From NCBI GenBank assembly GCA_965228775.1, contig OZ245840.1, positions 1,364,001 through 1,428,000 on the forward strand: a DNA stretch of 64,000 bases, read 5' to 3'. The notes beneath the pieces are model-generated. The model searched no databases. It had not been told where the DNA came from and was given only the letters and a program-made list of their open reading frames with translations. A program made the translations under genes and the position numbers. The first letter of the stretch is position 1. Every line of letters begins with the position of its first letter. The DNA comes from JANQMY01 sp965228775 (GTDB lineage Bacteria; Pseudomonadota; Alphaproteobacteria; JANQMY01). Shown here in pieces: positions 34,699 through 43,105 of the stretch.

Positions 34699-34713
34699 TG
34701 AGCTCCCTTTGTT

Positions 34714-34731
34714 ATTGAATGGCTATTCAAT
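34714..34731. promoter_or_regulatory. Operator-like inverted repeat 1 (MDR/TetR intergenic)
   Basis: A perfect 7-bp inverted repeat ATTGAAT-GGCT-ATTCAAT lies 16 bp before the MDR gene, a good position for repression by the divergent TetR protein. Confidence 0.55.
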
Positions 34732-34745
34732 CAATATGTAATCGC

Positions 34746-34775
34746 AAAGATATTGAATGTCAAACCAATATCTTT
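34746..34775. promoter_or_regulatory. Operator-like inverted repeat 2 (MDR/TetR intergenic)
   Basis: A perfect 10-bp inverted repeat AAAGATATTG-N10-CAATATCTTT lies 29 bp before the tetR ATG. Its inner part includes ATTGAAT, shared with inverted repeat 1, so one regulator could bind both. Confidence 0.55.
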
Positions 34776-34804
34776 AGAATGGAGTCGAACATCAGGAGAA
34801 TCCA

Positions 34805-35440
34805 ATGCCGAGTGCCCAATCCGCACGCCACCAAATCACGCAAGAAGAACGAAAAGCGCAATCTCGGGAAAAAATCATTGAGGCGGCGATAAAGCTCATT
34901 GCGAAACAAGGGTGTACGGGCACAACGATGAGCGAGATTGGCCGTCAGGCTGGGTACGCCGCCGGCCTTATCAGCCATAAGTTTGGATCGAAGGAAGGCC
35001 TGATCCACGCCGTTCTCGAACGCATCTCGGAAAGTTTTTTCGAACGCCTCCGCCCACCATCTGGAGAGGAAAGCGCAGCGGACGCGCTGAAGGGCACCAT
35101 CAAATTTTATTTAACGGAAGTTACCAATAGCCAAAGTTATATTCGGGCGCTCTATGTCATTATCGGCGAAAGCCTGGTGATGATGCCAGAAATCCAAAAG
35201 GACGTGAGGGAACTGAACAAAGGTGTTCGCAGCAATTTAGCGAAGACGATCGAACATGGGATTAAGCGGAAAGAATTCCACCGAAAGACAAATCCACAGG
35301 ATGCCGCGATTGTTGTTCTTGGGGTGCTGCGGGGAGTGACCTCTCAAGTGCTTGCGGAACCGAGCAAGCTGGATACAAAAAAACTGATTCCACTTGTGCA
35401 AGCCAACGTACTCAAAGACCTGCGCCATCCACCGAACTAA
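34805..35440 (+). CDS. TetR-family transcriptional regulator
   Basis: A 211-residue regulator. The N-terminal helix-turn-helix is clear: REKIIEAAIKLIAKQGCTGTTMSEIGRQAGYAAGLISHKFGSKEGLIHAVL (read in part), followed by a helical ligand domain. It is divergent from the MDR-CMD-FAD operon, and the 106-bp spacer holds two inverted repeats, so it probably represses that operon and itself until the substrate binds. It converges on the molybdopterin enzyme gene, with a 58-bp gap. Confidence 0.93.
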   Translation: MPSAQSARHQITQEERKAQSREKIIEAAIKLIAKQGCTGTTMSEIGRQAGYAAGLISHKFGSKEGLIHAVLERISESFFERLRPPSGEESAADALKGTIKFYLTEVTNSQSYIRALYVIIGESLVMMPEIQKDVRELNKGVRSNLAKTIEHGIKRKEFHRKTNPQDAAIVVLGVLRGVTSQVLAEPSKLDTKKLIPLVQANVLKDLRHPPN

Positions 35441-35498
35441 AATTCAAAACGACAAGTCGTTCGGCATTCAGCTTTCATGTTGAATTTTGCACCGCGAG

Positions 35499-37610
35499 TC
35501 ATTCTCTCGTCGAGATCTGAACCGGGACCCCCGTCATAAATGACATGTTGCTGATCTCCTCGTAACTTCCGGGACCGCGAGGCAGCAATTTGTTGACGTT
35601 AACACCCGGGTATTTGCTGGCGATCTTCATACCTGGCGTTGATTGATTACCCCAACCGTGGGTCATCGCAACGACGCCTGGTCTCAGCGTATCGTCAATG
35701 GTGATTTCGGCATCAATTTTGCCAAACTCGTTTTGAACGACAACATTTGCACCCTGGTCTAACTCTAGTCTTATCGCATCGTCCGGGCTTACATAGAGTG
35801 GGTTCGTTTGATGTGCAGGTCGTTTGAGGGCCTCTACATTTCCGAGCCAACTATTATGCATGTAAGGCGTTCGGCGCGTAATCAATTTGAAAATGGAGTC
35901 AGGTTCTTGACACAGTTCCTCGAAGATCTCTTTTGACTTTTCAATCGCGTTGTCAAAACCGCGTGGGCGACAATCAATAAGGCCATTCTCTGTTTGAATG
36001 CCAAGAGTGAAGATTTGCTCCGGCTCGGGATCTGGAAGTGAAGCGACTTGAGCTGGCAACGACTTAAGTTTTTCAACGGAAAGGTCGGCCATGCCCAACA
36101 TCATATTCAGCATTCCCCAAGAATCTGGATCATTGTTGTCAAGAATGGAAGGCAACCCGCAAGCGCGTTCCAAAGAGGAGATGATCCACCAGTCTTCTTT
36201 GCGTTCGGCCTTCGCTGGTACAACAGCTTCCGTGTATTGAAGGTAGGGATTGGGCTGGTAACCAGAACCAAGAGCATTCACATCCTCTCGTTCCAACCAG
36301 TCGGCCGCTGGCAACAAAAAGTCCGCGAGTTCGCCGGTTGCATTTCGATAAAGATCAACGCAAACCATAAGATCCAATTTTTCAATACTCTCTCGTATTG
36401 CCGTTTCGCCAGACATGGTCAACACAGGATTTCCAGAAAGGACTATTAGCGCCTTGATCTTTTTCTCGGCAGCCAGCTCTGAGAAAAGTGCGCCAGGAAG
36501 CGACATGGTATGTTGCCTAAGTTGGCCAAATGCCGTGTCGAGTATTGGCACATTCGGATCTGGCTTTCCCACCGCTGCCTGCGGGAGAAACCCGGGTGAA
36601 TAAATGTTGCCGCCGCGCTTGCCAAGGTTTCCTGTCACGAGTGAAAGCATCTGTACGAGCCAATAGGTGAGCGTCCCTTGCCGCCCCATATTCGCGCCGG
36701 TGGACATGTGGACGCTCGCACCTTTAGCTGAGGAAAACTCCCGCGCAATCGCAACAATTTCGTCGGCGGAAATGCCCACCACAGGCGCAACCCGTTCGGG
36801 CGAGTACTCACCGATAAAGTCGATGAGGCCATCTATATTCGTTGCGTGAGTCGTGATCGCTTCTTCATCAAAATTCCCGTCAGCATGTATCGTACGCAGA
36901 ATGGCGGCGAGCAGATAAACATCGGAATCAGGTTTGACGAGCACCACTTCGCCAGTTGCAGGCGATACGGATTCAATTCTACGCGGATTGACATATTTAA
37001 CCTGACCGCCGCGCTTTATGATGTTCTTGATTTTTCCGATTGGGTCTGTCGAGTGGACGAAACTCATATGGGAGACTTTTGGATTACATCCAATCGACAA
37101 AAGATAGTTGGTGTGATCGAGATCCGGAATCGGATGCATCGTACTTGTTCCATAGACAAGTTCATTGCACGCCATTTTGTTACTACAGTCCTGTGTCGCA
37201 CCACTGAACACCATTTGTGTCCCAAGTTTTGCAATGAAACCCGCTTGAGCAGGGAAGGCGCGACTGTCGAAAGCCCCCGGGTTTCCAAAGTAGATAGCCA
37301 CTGCATTTGGGCCGTGTTCATCGACGATGGCACGAATACGTCCCCCGATCTCGTTGAGTGCTTTCTCCCAACTGGTCCGTTCAAACTCTGCTGGACAGGC
37401 AGATTTTTTGCTGATGCGGGCAAGCGGATAATTGAGGCGATCGGGATCGTCATTGACGGCAGCAAAATTTAGCCCCTTATGACAACAAAATCCTTTATGC
37501 ACGGGATGTTCGCGATCCGGTTTGAGGGTGATTTTTTCGCCATCAACGTTGGCAACAAGACCGCAGGCTGGTTCGCAGATGCGGCAATAGGTTTTCACTT
37601 GACGGCTCAT
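35499..37610 (-). CDS. Molybdopterin-dependent oxidoreductase (DMSO reductase family)
   Basis: A 703-residue cytoplasmic molybdenum or tungsten enzyme. The N-terminus holds a [4Fe-4S] set (YCRICEPACG and FCCHKG). The body has SCNPKV-like and RGGNIYSPGF pterin contacts, and the C-terminal domain includes GDxV-type NEFGK and GWGNQSTPG. QDCSNKMACNELVYG lies where the metal ligand is expected, so cysteine ligation is likely. No Tat signal is seen. The ATG at 37610 follows AAGGAGG; the TTG at 37628 is rejected. It stands alone on the minus strand; its substrate (hydroxylation, hydration or dehydrogenation of the cluster's compound) is unknown. The ordinary nitrate reductase is a separate gene at 1-1949. 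Confidence 0.85.
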   Translation of the reverse strand: MSRQVKTYCRICEPACGLVANVDGEKITLKPDREHPVHKGFCCHKGLNFAAVNDDPDRLNYPLARISKKSACPAEFERTSWEKALNEIGGRIRAIVDEHGPNAVAIYFGNPGAFDSRAFPAQAGFIAKLGTQMVFSGATQDCSNKMACNELVYGTSTMHPIPDLDHTNYLLSIGCNPKVSHMSFVHSTDPIGKIKNIIKRGGQVKYVNPRRIESVSPATGEVVLVKPDSDVYLLAAILRTIHADGNFDEEAITTHATNIDGLIDFIGEYSPERVAPVVGISADEIVAIAREFSSAKGASVHMSTGANMGRQGTLTYWLVQMLSLVTGNLGKRGGNIYSPGFLPQAAVGKPDPNVPILDTAFGQLRQHTMSLPGALFSELAAEKKIKALIVLSGNPVLTMSGETAIRESIEKLDLMVCVDLYRNATGELADFLLPAADWLEREDVNALGSGYQPNPYLQYTEAVVPAKAERKEDWWIISSLERACGLPSILDNNDPDSWGMLNMMLGMADLSVEKLKSLPAQVASLPDPEPEQIFTLGIQTENGLIDCRPRGFDNAIEKSKEIFEELCQEPDSIFKLITRRTPYMHNSWLGNVEALKRPAHQTNPLYVSPDDAIRLELDQGANVVVQNEFGKIDAEITIDDTLRPGVVAMTHGWGNQSTPGMKIASKYPGVNVNKLLPRGPGSYEEISNMSFMTGVPVQISTRE

Positions 37611-37721
37611 GTATTGTTCCTCCTTCAAATGAGGTCGAAAAGTAAGAGGTTTTCGTGATTATCAATCGCGATCTTCGAACGTTCATTCATACTGAATACC
37701 GTCGGGACATCACGCTACCGT

Positions 37722-38693
37722 TCAGCTTTCGTAGTTAGAAGTGTCGCTAAGGCCCAGCTCGTTGCAAGCGAGAAAAACTTCCTGCGGAAGAGGAGTCTCG
37801 GTTTGACCAGCGACCAGAAAACTCGCCTCTAGATCGCAAAACCCTCGTTGCCCACCATGTTCAACAACTGCGATGTGATCTGTACTGGTCATGCCAAACA
37901 TATTGGTCACGAAGCCTTGGACTGGTTTTGCATCAATCTCTAGATCTTTACCGCCATCATAGGTGAGCTTTAGCGTCCCCCGTTTTAGCGTGTACGTATC
38001 AAAGGCGACTTCAGCCAAACATTCCAGGTTCTCAATGTCATAATCGACACCATCCACCACCACGAACCCCAGATTCACGGTTTGGCCCCCTCGGAACTGC
38101 ATGATTGCCGTTGCCCAACTTAAAGATGGACCAACTGTGCCTGTATACATTCTATGCTGACGCACAACGTTATGATCCCGGGCACCCCATGACCGATCTC
38201 GGTGCGCAAAGCCGTCAATCACATATTCTTCCGCGCCTATTCGTACGGTACCCTTCACTCGCCCTGAACACTCTAAGTGGCCGCCATCATTAATTTTGCT
38301 GGAAAAATCAACATCCTCTGTCTTTTTCCAGTCTCGCGGTTCGTAGAAGGCTTCGTAAAACTCCAAGTCACCCGAACAGTCGGGCTCGTTCCACGTCCAT
38401 CGCACTTTCATATCTTCGAGTGATTCTGCTGTTGCAGTGCCGACTCGTTGACCCGTCTCCCAACGAGCGCAGTCGGCACCCCTCACCTCTTCATTCTGGA
38501 GGCTAAATCTCTTGCCCCCCTTCTTAAAGAGAAACAGCTGCAGCTGCCCGGTCTCTTGCGATGGCCGTTGACCAAGGCGGTTAAACCCGCCTATTCCCGT
38601 TTTTTCGTCGTAGAACCAATAGCAATCACTCTCCTGCCATAGCGGGTTTTCATCAGGCGTATGCGGACAATCGATGGATCGGTCGTATGTCAT
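37722..38693 (-). CDS. DUF7064-like protein (AttH/CrtC-type fold), copy 1
   Basis: A 323-residue protein rich in beta strands, with an N-terminal HTPDENPLWQES motif and the signature HRDRSWG near 180. This layout recalls the lipocalin-like AttH/hydroxyneurosporene-synthase group, seen in terpenoid and steroid clusters and of unknown biochemistry. A paralogue with HTPDADDPHWQES and HRDHSWG is at 43106-44089. It starts 18 bp after the ATP-grasp gene, so it is third in an operon with the phosphotransferase halves. It may bind or hydrate a hydrophobic substrate (inference). Confidence 0.7.
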   Translation of the reverse strand: MTYDRSIDCPHTPDENPLWQESDCYWFYDEKTGIGGFNRLGQRPSQETGQLQLFLFKKGGKRFSLQNEEVRGADCARWETGQRVGTATAESLEDMKVRWTWNEPDCSGDLEFYEAFYEPRDWKKTEDVDFSSKINDGGHLECSGRVKGTVRIGAEEYVIDGFAHRDRSWGARDHNVVRQHRMYTGTVGPSLSWATAIMQFRGGQTVNLGFVVVDGVDYDIENLECLAEVAFDTYTLKRGTLKLTYDGGKDLEIDAKPVQGFVTNMFGMTSTDHIAVVEHGGQRGFCDLEASFLVAGQTETPLPQEVFLACNELGLSDTSNYES

Positions 38694-38711
38694 ATTTTGG
38701 TTCTTCTGTTC

Positions 38712-39566
38712 TTATTTCAGCTGTTGAACTGATTTTGCTTGAGTGGGTACGGTCGTAATGGGGCGGCTTTGAAGGAGAAAAAGGTGATCGCCTTCAAAAG
38801 CCCATTCAATGTCCTGAGCGCCACTGAAGTTCTGTTCACATTTGTCCGCAAGCTGATCAAGAGACTGGATGTGTGTTTCCGTTAGGCAAAGAGCGTCGGC
38901 CTTTTCGGGATCCAATCTAACTGACTCTGTCCCTCCACCTTCTAAAGGTTTTAGGAGAATGTGTTTTTGGCCAGGAACTTGCTCAACAATCTGCCCGCCC
39001 CTCGCGAAACGGACATGGTCTGGTGTCACCAAACTTCCAACTACCGCTTCTCCCAATCCCCAGGCCGCTTCTGCGACGCGTTCATCCGCCTGGTTAACGG
39101 GATTTCGGGTAAACAAAACGCCGGCCGACGTGGGCGACAAAAGTCGCTGAACCGTAATCGCTACTCTTGGTCCCCCTGAATCGACACCCATTGATTGCCG
39201 ATAATATGAAGCGCTTTCGCGTTCGCCGGAGCTCCGAACAACCATGATCGATTTCAAAAGATCAACCACGCCATTCACACCAAGTATTGTCGCGTGTTGG
39301 CCGGCAAAACTAGCGTCTTTAGAGTCCTCACCAATGGCGGAGGATCGAACAGCAACTAGTCCACCGAAGCCTTCATACAAGGCGAGAGCTGCTTCGATTG
39401 TTTCCAGGTGACCAGAGTCGATTTGATCAACAGCCTCCGCCGACAGCGCAAATCCATCTGGAACTGGCAATCGTGCATTCAACGCAGCTGCCAAATTGGC
39501 GGACTTGGCACCAAAAGTTGCTTCGTCTCCGGCGGCCGCCAGAGGAACAACCCCATCGACAGTCAT
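38712..39566 (-). CDS. PEP/pyruvate-binding ATP-grasp domain protein (PPDK_N)
   Basis: A 284-residue stand-alone N-terminal half of a PEP synthase/rifampin phosphotransferase-type enzyme. Typical blocks are GAKSANLAAALNARLPVPDGFALS, AVRSSAIGEDSKDASFAGQHATILG, AGVLFTRNP, and DIEWAFEGDHLFLLQSRPIT (each read in part). It should bind ATP and phosphorylate the histidine of a partner 'swivel' protein. That partner gene overlaps it by 4 bp upstream (39563-41209). The arrangement matches the subunit split of phenylphosphate synthase in anaerobic phenol degradation, so phosphorylation of an enol, phenol or alcohol is proposed. Confidence 0.85.
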   Translation of the reverse strand: MTVDGVVPLAAAGDEATFGAKSANLAAALNARLPVPDGFALSAEAVDQIDSGHLETIEAALALYEGFGGLVAVRSSAIGEDSKDASFAGQHATILGVNGVVDLLKSIMVVRSSGERESASYYRQSMGVDSGGPRVAITVQRLLSPTSAGVLFTRNPVNQADERVAEAAWGLGEAVVGSLVTPDHVRFARGGQIVEQVPGQKHILLKPLEGGGTESVRLDPEKADALCLTETHIQSLDQLADKCEQNFSGAQDIEWAFEGDHLFLLQSRPITTVPTQAKSVQQLK

Positions 39567-41209
39567 GGCAGCACCTCAATTTTACCAGTGGTGCCGTCAA
39601 TATGTATACGCTGGCCGTCTGACAATGACCGTGTTCCGTTTTTCGTATTAACGACACATGGAACGCCCAGTTCACGAGCGATGATTGCACCGTGGCTGAG
39701 CATACCGCCCATATCCGTGACAATGCCGCCGGCTAACGTGAACAGCGGCGCCCAACTGGGGTCCGTGTTGCGACACACAAGAACATCACCCTTCTCGAAA
39801 TGACCGCAGTCGGCCGGATCTAAAACGATCCGCGCACGGCCGATAATCGTTCCAGGGCTTACACCAACACCGCTTATGTTTTCGGATGCGCTGTCGTCTT
39901 GTGTTTCAGAGTCTTGTTCGTGCGACCGAAACTTAATGTCCGGCATCCCTACAAAAGCGTCAGGCATTTCGATATCCTCATAGAAGGATCGTTTCGCCTT
40001 TCTAAAAAGAACAGTTTCTCGGAGGTTTGGAAAAGGGGCGCCTTCGATTTCCGTTTGAGACAGAAAAAACACATCATTTGGATCGTCCAGGTCACCCGCC
40101 GAGACGAGATGTTCTCCGACGCGTCGAGCGGCGGCACGAACAACATCATGGACTCTCAGAGTGCACGTCTTTCCGTCTTCGCGCCATTGGGTCATTTTTT
40201 CTGCGTAGGAGAGTAAAACCTTAATCCACCGAAAGCGCACCATTCCGACAGAAGCCCGAAGTTCCTGTAGCGCAGATGTTCTTATTTTCGCCCGCTCTTG
40301 GTGCCGACTCTTGGGGTCCAAGGCCCCGCCTGATGATTTGTAATTTTCGATGATTGGAACGAGGGCCTTTGGGTTTTCCCGCCAAGAAAGATTAAGGCAT
40401 TCCCCTACATCAGAGCCATAGAAGCCATAATCTTCCAGAAATTCATCTAGACTATTCCGCTCTTCCGCGACATCCCAAAGCGCCGCGAGCATGTGTGCTT
40501 CGGCTAGGTTGTTACCTCCCGAAACGATCTTGGATAGAAGTCTTTGTTTTTCCGCAGGCAGCGATTTTTCCAACAATGAAAAAACGATCTGCCCCCCAAC
40601 AGTTCCTCCCGACCCAGCGACAACGCAGATATTCGGGTAACGCTCAAACGCGTCTGCAACAATTGTTTTCGCCTGCGGTAAAGAGGCTGTCTGTGTTTCC
40701 TGCACAGCGTCGCGCCACCAGCTTCGCGTTTCAGAGACTGTGCGCTCTAGAAGCTTTGGATAGGTGAGCAACATGTACGGTGTTTTAACGCTGCTGATGA
40801 CGCGTCTTGTCCGAGCCGTAGCTTTCACTTTAGCGGGATCGGATAGCTCGCCGAGCATGTTGCGTTCAAACGAGTCCCCGGCCTCTTTGCCCGCTCGATC
40901 AATGAAATGACGCATTGCATCGACATTACATACAGGCCAACCAAACAATACCGTGGTAATGGCTGAACTATCGTCAGCGAGCCCACGCTCCTGAGAGGTC
41001 GCCAATCCCATGCGATAATAGATCTCAGGTCCAGACAAACGCGTACCGTGATCCCACAAGTTCCACGTAAGCGGTGTGGGTACACCCACAATAAATTCAC
41101 CCAAATTTACGCGGCTCCAGCGCGTAGTTGCGCCACCTTTGGGTCTATGCAGGGGGTCTGACACAAATCCATCTGGATCTGTGTTGCCTAGCTGCGTTAA
41201 TGCATTCAT
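39563..41209 (-). CDS. PEP-utilising enzyme mobile-domain protein, copy 1
   Basis: A 548-residue protein ending in a phosphohistidine swivel domain: CRNTDPSWAPLFTLAGGIVTDMGGMLSHGAIIARELGVPCVVNT (read in part), with the catalytic histidine in MLSHGA near 515. The first 400 residues form an all-alpha substrate-side domain like that of phenylphosphate synthase alpha or RifP-type phosphotransferases. The ATP-grasp partner is encoded directly downstream (4-bp overlap). A paralogue faces it at 41400. It would carry phosphate from ATP to an unknown hydroxyl substrate. Confidence 0.82.
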   Translation of the reverse strand: MNALTQLGNTDPDGFVSDPLHRPKGGATTRWSRVNLGEFIVGVPTPLTWNLWDHGTRLSGPEIYYRMGLATSQERGLADDSSAITTVLFGWPVCNVDAMRHFIDRAGKEAGDSFERNMLGELSDPAKVKATARTRRVISSVKTPYMLLTYPKLLERTVSETRSWWRDAVQETQTASLPQAKTIVADAFERYPNICVVAGSGGTVGGQIVFSLLEKSLPAEKQRLLSKIVSGGNNLAEAHMLAALWDVAEERNSLDEFLEDYGFYGSDVGECLNLSWRENPKALVPIIENYKSSGGALDPKSRHQERAKIRTSALQELRASVGMVRFRWIKVLLSYAEKMTQWREDGKTCTLRVHDVVRAAARRVGEHLVSAGDLDDPNDVFFLSQTEIEGAPFPNLRETVLFRKAKRSFYEDIEMPDAFVGMPDIKFRSHEQDSETQDDSASENISGVGVSPGTIIGRARIVLDPADCGHFEKGDVLVCRNTDPSWAPLFTLAGGIVTDMGGMLSHGAIIARELGVPCVVNTKNGTRSLSDGQRIHIDGTTGKIEVLP

Positions 41210-41399
41210 CCCTAGCTCCCCGATGCGCCAACACTCTTAGATTTTGACTGAGCTTGGTCATTTGTATCTGGGAAACATCATAGAAAATACGCATAATGTC
41301 AATTATTATATTTTTTTGTTGATATTGCGTCGATTTACTTTAGCCTGCTTAGGCACCTTTCTTGAAAATCATGCTGCTCACCATCGGGAGCGATTGTCA
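41210..41399. promoter_or_regulatory. Divergent promoter region with ATACGCATAAT motif
   Basis: An AT-rich divergent spacer between the two swivel-protein genes. It contains ATACGCATAAT at 41287-41297 and ATTGCGT at 41324-41330, related to elements before the amidohydrolase, TonB receptor and P450 genes. It is the symmetry centre of the mirrored module. Confidence 0.45.
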
Positions 41400-43088
41400 G
41401 TGGATATCGAAAAACTTCTAAGCTCGAACATTCTGCATGACGATCCGGGAACAGAGGTGATGTGGACCCGCGTCAATGTCGGTGAAGCCACGCCTGGAAC
41501 AGTCACGCCGCTAACGGCTGATTTTCAAAGGCCCGCTAATCTCTACCCTGCAGGACGCATGTACCACCGTATGGGACTGTTGGCGCAGCCAGTCATTCCT
41601 GAGTTTGGTGGCACGCAAATGACGTGCTTTTTTTGCGGCAAAATCGCAATCAATCTCGATACGCTTCGATGGCTGATGGATCGCACGCCCGGCATAACCG
41701 CGGATGAATTCGAAGCATCAATACTTGGAAATGTGCGAGATAACGTGGTCAGTAGGCCGTACAGACTGCGCTATCCCATCGCCTTTGCAAAACTCGCCTG
41801 GTTGGTAAAGACCCTTCCCGCCGAAAACGCGGAACTGGGCCGCACGACTACCGATTGGTGGAAGTCCAATATTGAAGCCCTTAAGCAGGCAAACATCGAA
41901 GACACTCTCGAAATATTCTCCGAAGCGCGGGATGTTTATGAGTCAGTGATCGACCATGCAGGTCTTGTTGCATCACTTAGCCCTGCTTTCATGGCTCAGC
42001 TCGCACGGCCGATCGAAAAACTCGGCAGTCAGGAAGACGTACTGACGATCGCGTCTGGTTTCGGCGATGTCAAAGAGACTGAGATGCTGGATCGTTTGTG
42101 GCAAGTGGCAAAAAACGAGGAGTACCTTGAAGAGTTTCTTACAGACTACGGTTACATGTGCCCCTCAGGCGCGGAACTGGAATCTCTAAGCTGGCGCGAA
42201 AATACAGACTTGCTCAATCAAATTCTTGAGGTCAACGCGGCGGCTCCGGAAAATGAAAGGCCAACCGCTCGTTTCGAAAAAACTCAAGAAAGAGCAACGA
42301 AACGGAAGACCGAACTTCTTTCGAACGCATCTGTTCTCACAAAAACAGAATTCCGCATCGGCTACTGGTTCGCGTCGCGTCTCATACCGATCAGAGAGGT
42401 CGGCAAAGCATGCATGTTTATGGCACCTGACGTCGGACGAGCCGCCGCCCGCAACATTGGGCGATATCTTTTGGACAAGGGGTCAATCACCTGCGTCGAT
42501 GATGTGTTCTACCTTTCTTACGACGAAATAATGTCAAGCACTCAGCATAGTGATCAATATGGAGAACTGGTTGCGGAGCGTCGAGAGCTTCGGCGTCAGT
42601 ATGATCAGATTGAACTACCGGACTTCTTTACGTCCGAGCAGCTTAGAGAAATCATCTGGACATTCGCAAAGAACCAAAATAAGGGCGATCAAAGCGATAA
42701 CGTCACCCCCATCGCGCAACCCGGGGACGTGATTGACGGAGCAGCCGCAAGTCCTGGAAAAGTCACTGGCAGAGCACGGGTCATCTCCGATCCCAGTAAC
42801 ACCGAGGGGTTCTCAAAAGGTGACATATTAATCTGCAAAGTGACCGACCCCGGATGGGCGGCTTTGTTTTCGATCGCCGGCGCATTGGTTGCTGATGTCG
42901 GCGGTATGTTAAGCCACAGCGCCATCATCGCTCGGGAAATCGGCATTCCAGCAGTGGTCAACACGCGAAACGGAACGCGATGCATTCCGGACGGCGCCAT
43001 CGTTACAGTCGACGGCGCGGCCGGCACTGTCACACTTGAAGGTGACGAGTTAGCAATGCTCAACCCCCACTCAAACAGCTCAGCTTAA
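41400..43088 (+). CDS. PEP-utilising enzyme mobile-domain protein, copy 2
   Basis: A 562-residue paralogue of 39563-41209, with the same alpha-helical body (WTRVNVGEATPGTVTPL against WSRVNLGEFIVGVPTPL) and a C-terminal swivel domain carrying MLSHSAIIAREIG (histidine near 500). An upstream in-frame ATG at 41244 would add 52 residues with no match to copy 1 and would cover the promoter motif; the GTG at 41400 follows GGGAG and is preferred. No ATP-grasp gene accompanies it, so it would share the protein from 38712-39566. It is followed after 17 bp by DUF7064 copy 2. Confidence 0.8.
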   Translation: MDIEKLLSSNILHDDPGTEVMWTRVNVGEATPGTVTPLTADFQRPANLYPAGRMYHRMGLLAQPVIPEFGGTQMTCFFCGKIAINLDTLRWLMDRTPGITADEFEASILGNVRDNVVSRPYRLRYPIAFAKLAWLVKTLPAENAELGRTTTDWWKSNIEALKQANIEDTLEIFSEARDVYESVIDHAGLVASLSPAFMAQLARPIEKLGSQEDVLTIASGFGDVKETEMLDRLWQVAKNEEYLEEFLTDYGYMCPSGAELESLSWRENTDLLNQILEVNAAAPENERPTARFEKTQERATKRKTELLSNASVLTKTEFRIGYWFASRLIPIREVGKACMFMAPDVGRAAARNIGRYLLDKGSITCVDDVFYLSYDEIMSSTQHSDQYGELVAERRELRRQYDQIELPDFFTSEQLREIIWTFAKNQNKGDQSDNVTPIAQPGDVIDGAAASPGKVTGRARVISDPSNTEGFSKGDILICKVTDPGWAALFSIAGALVADVGGMLSHSAIIAREIGIPAVVNTRNGTRCIPDGAIVTVDGAAGTVTLEGDELAMLNPHSNSSA

Positions 43089-43105
43089 AAAAAATTGAGG
43101 ACACG

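Noticed and set aside
41244..41399. N-terminal extension of swivel protein copy 2
   Set aside because: No match to copy 1, covers the probable operator, and a GTG with a GGGAG site at 41400 aligns better.
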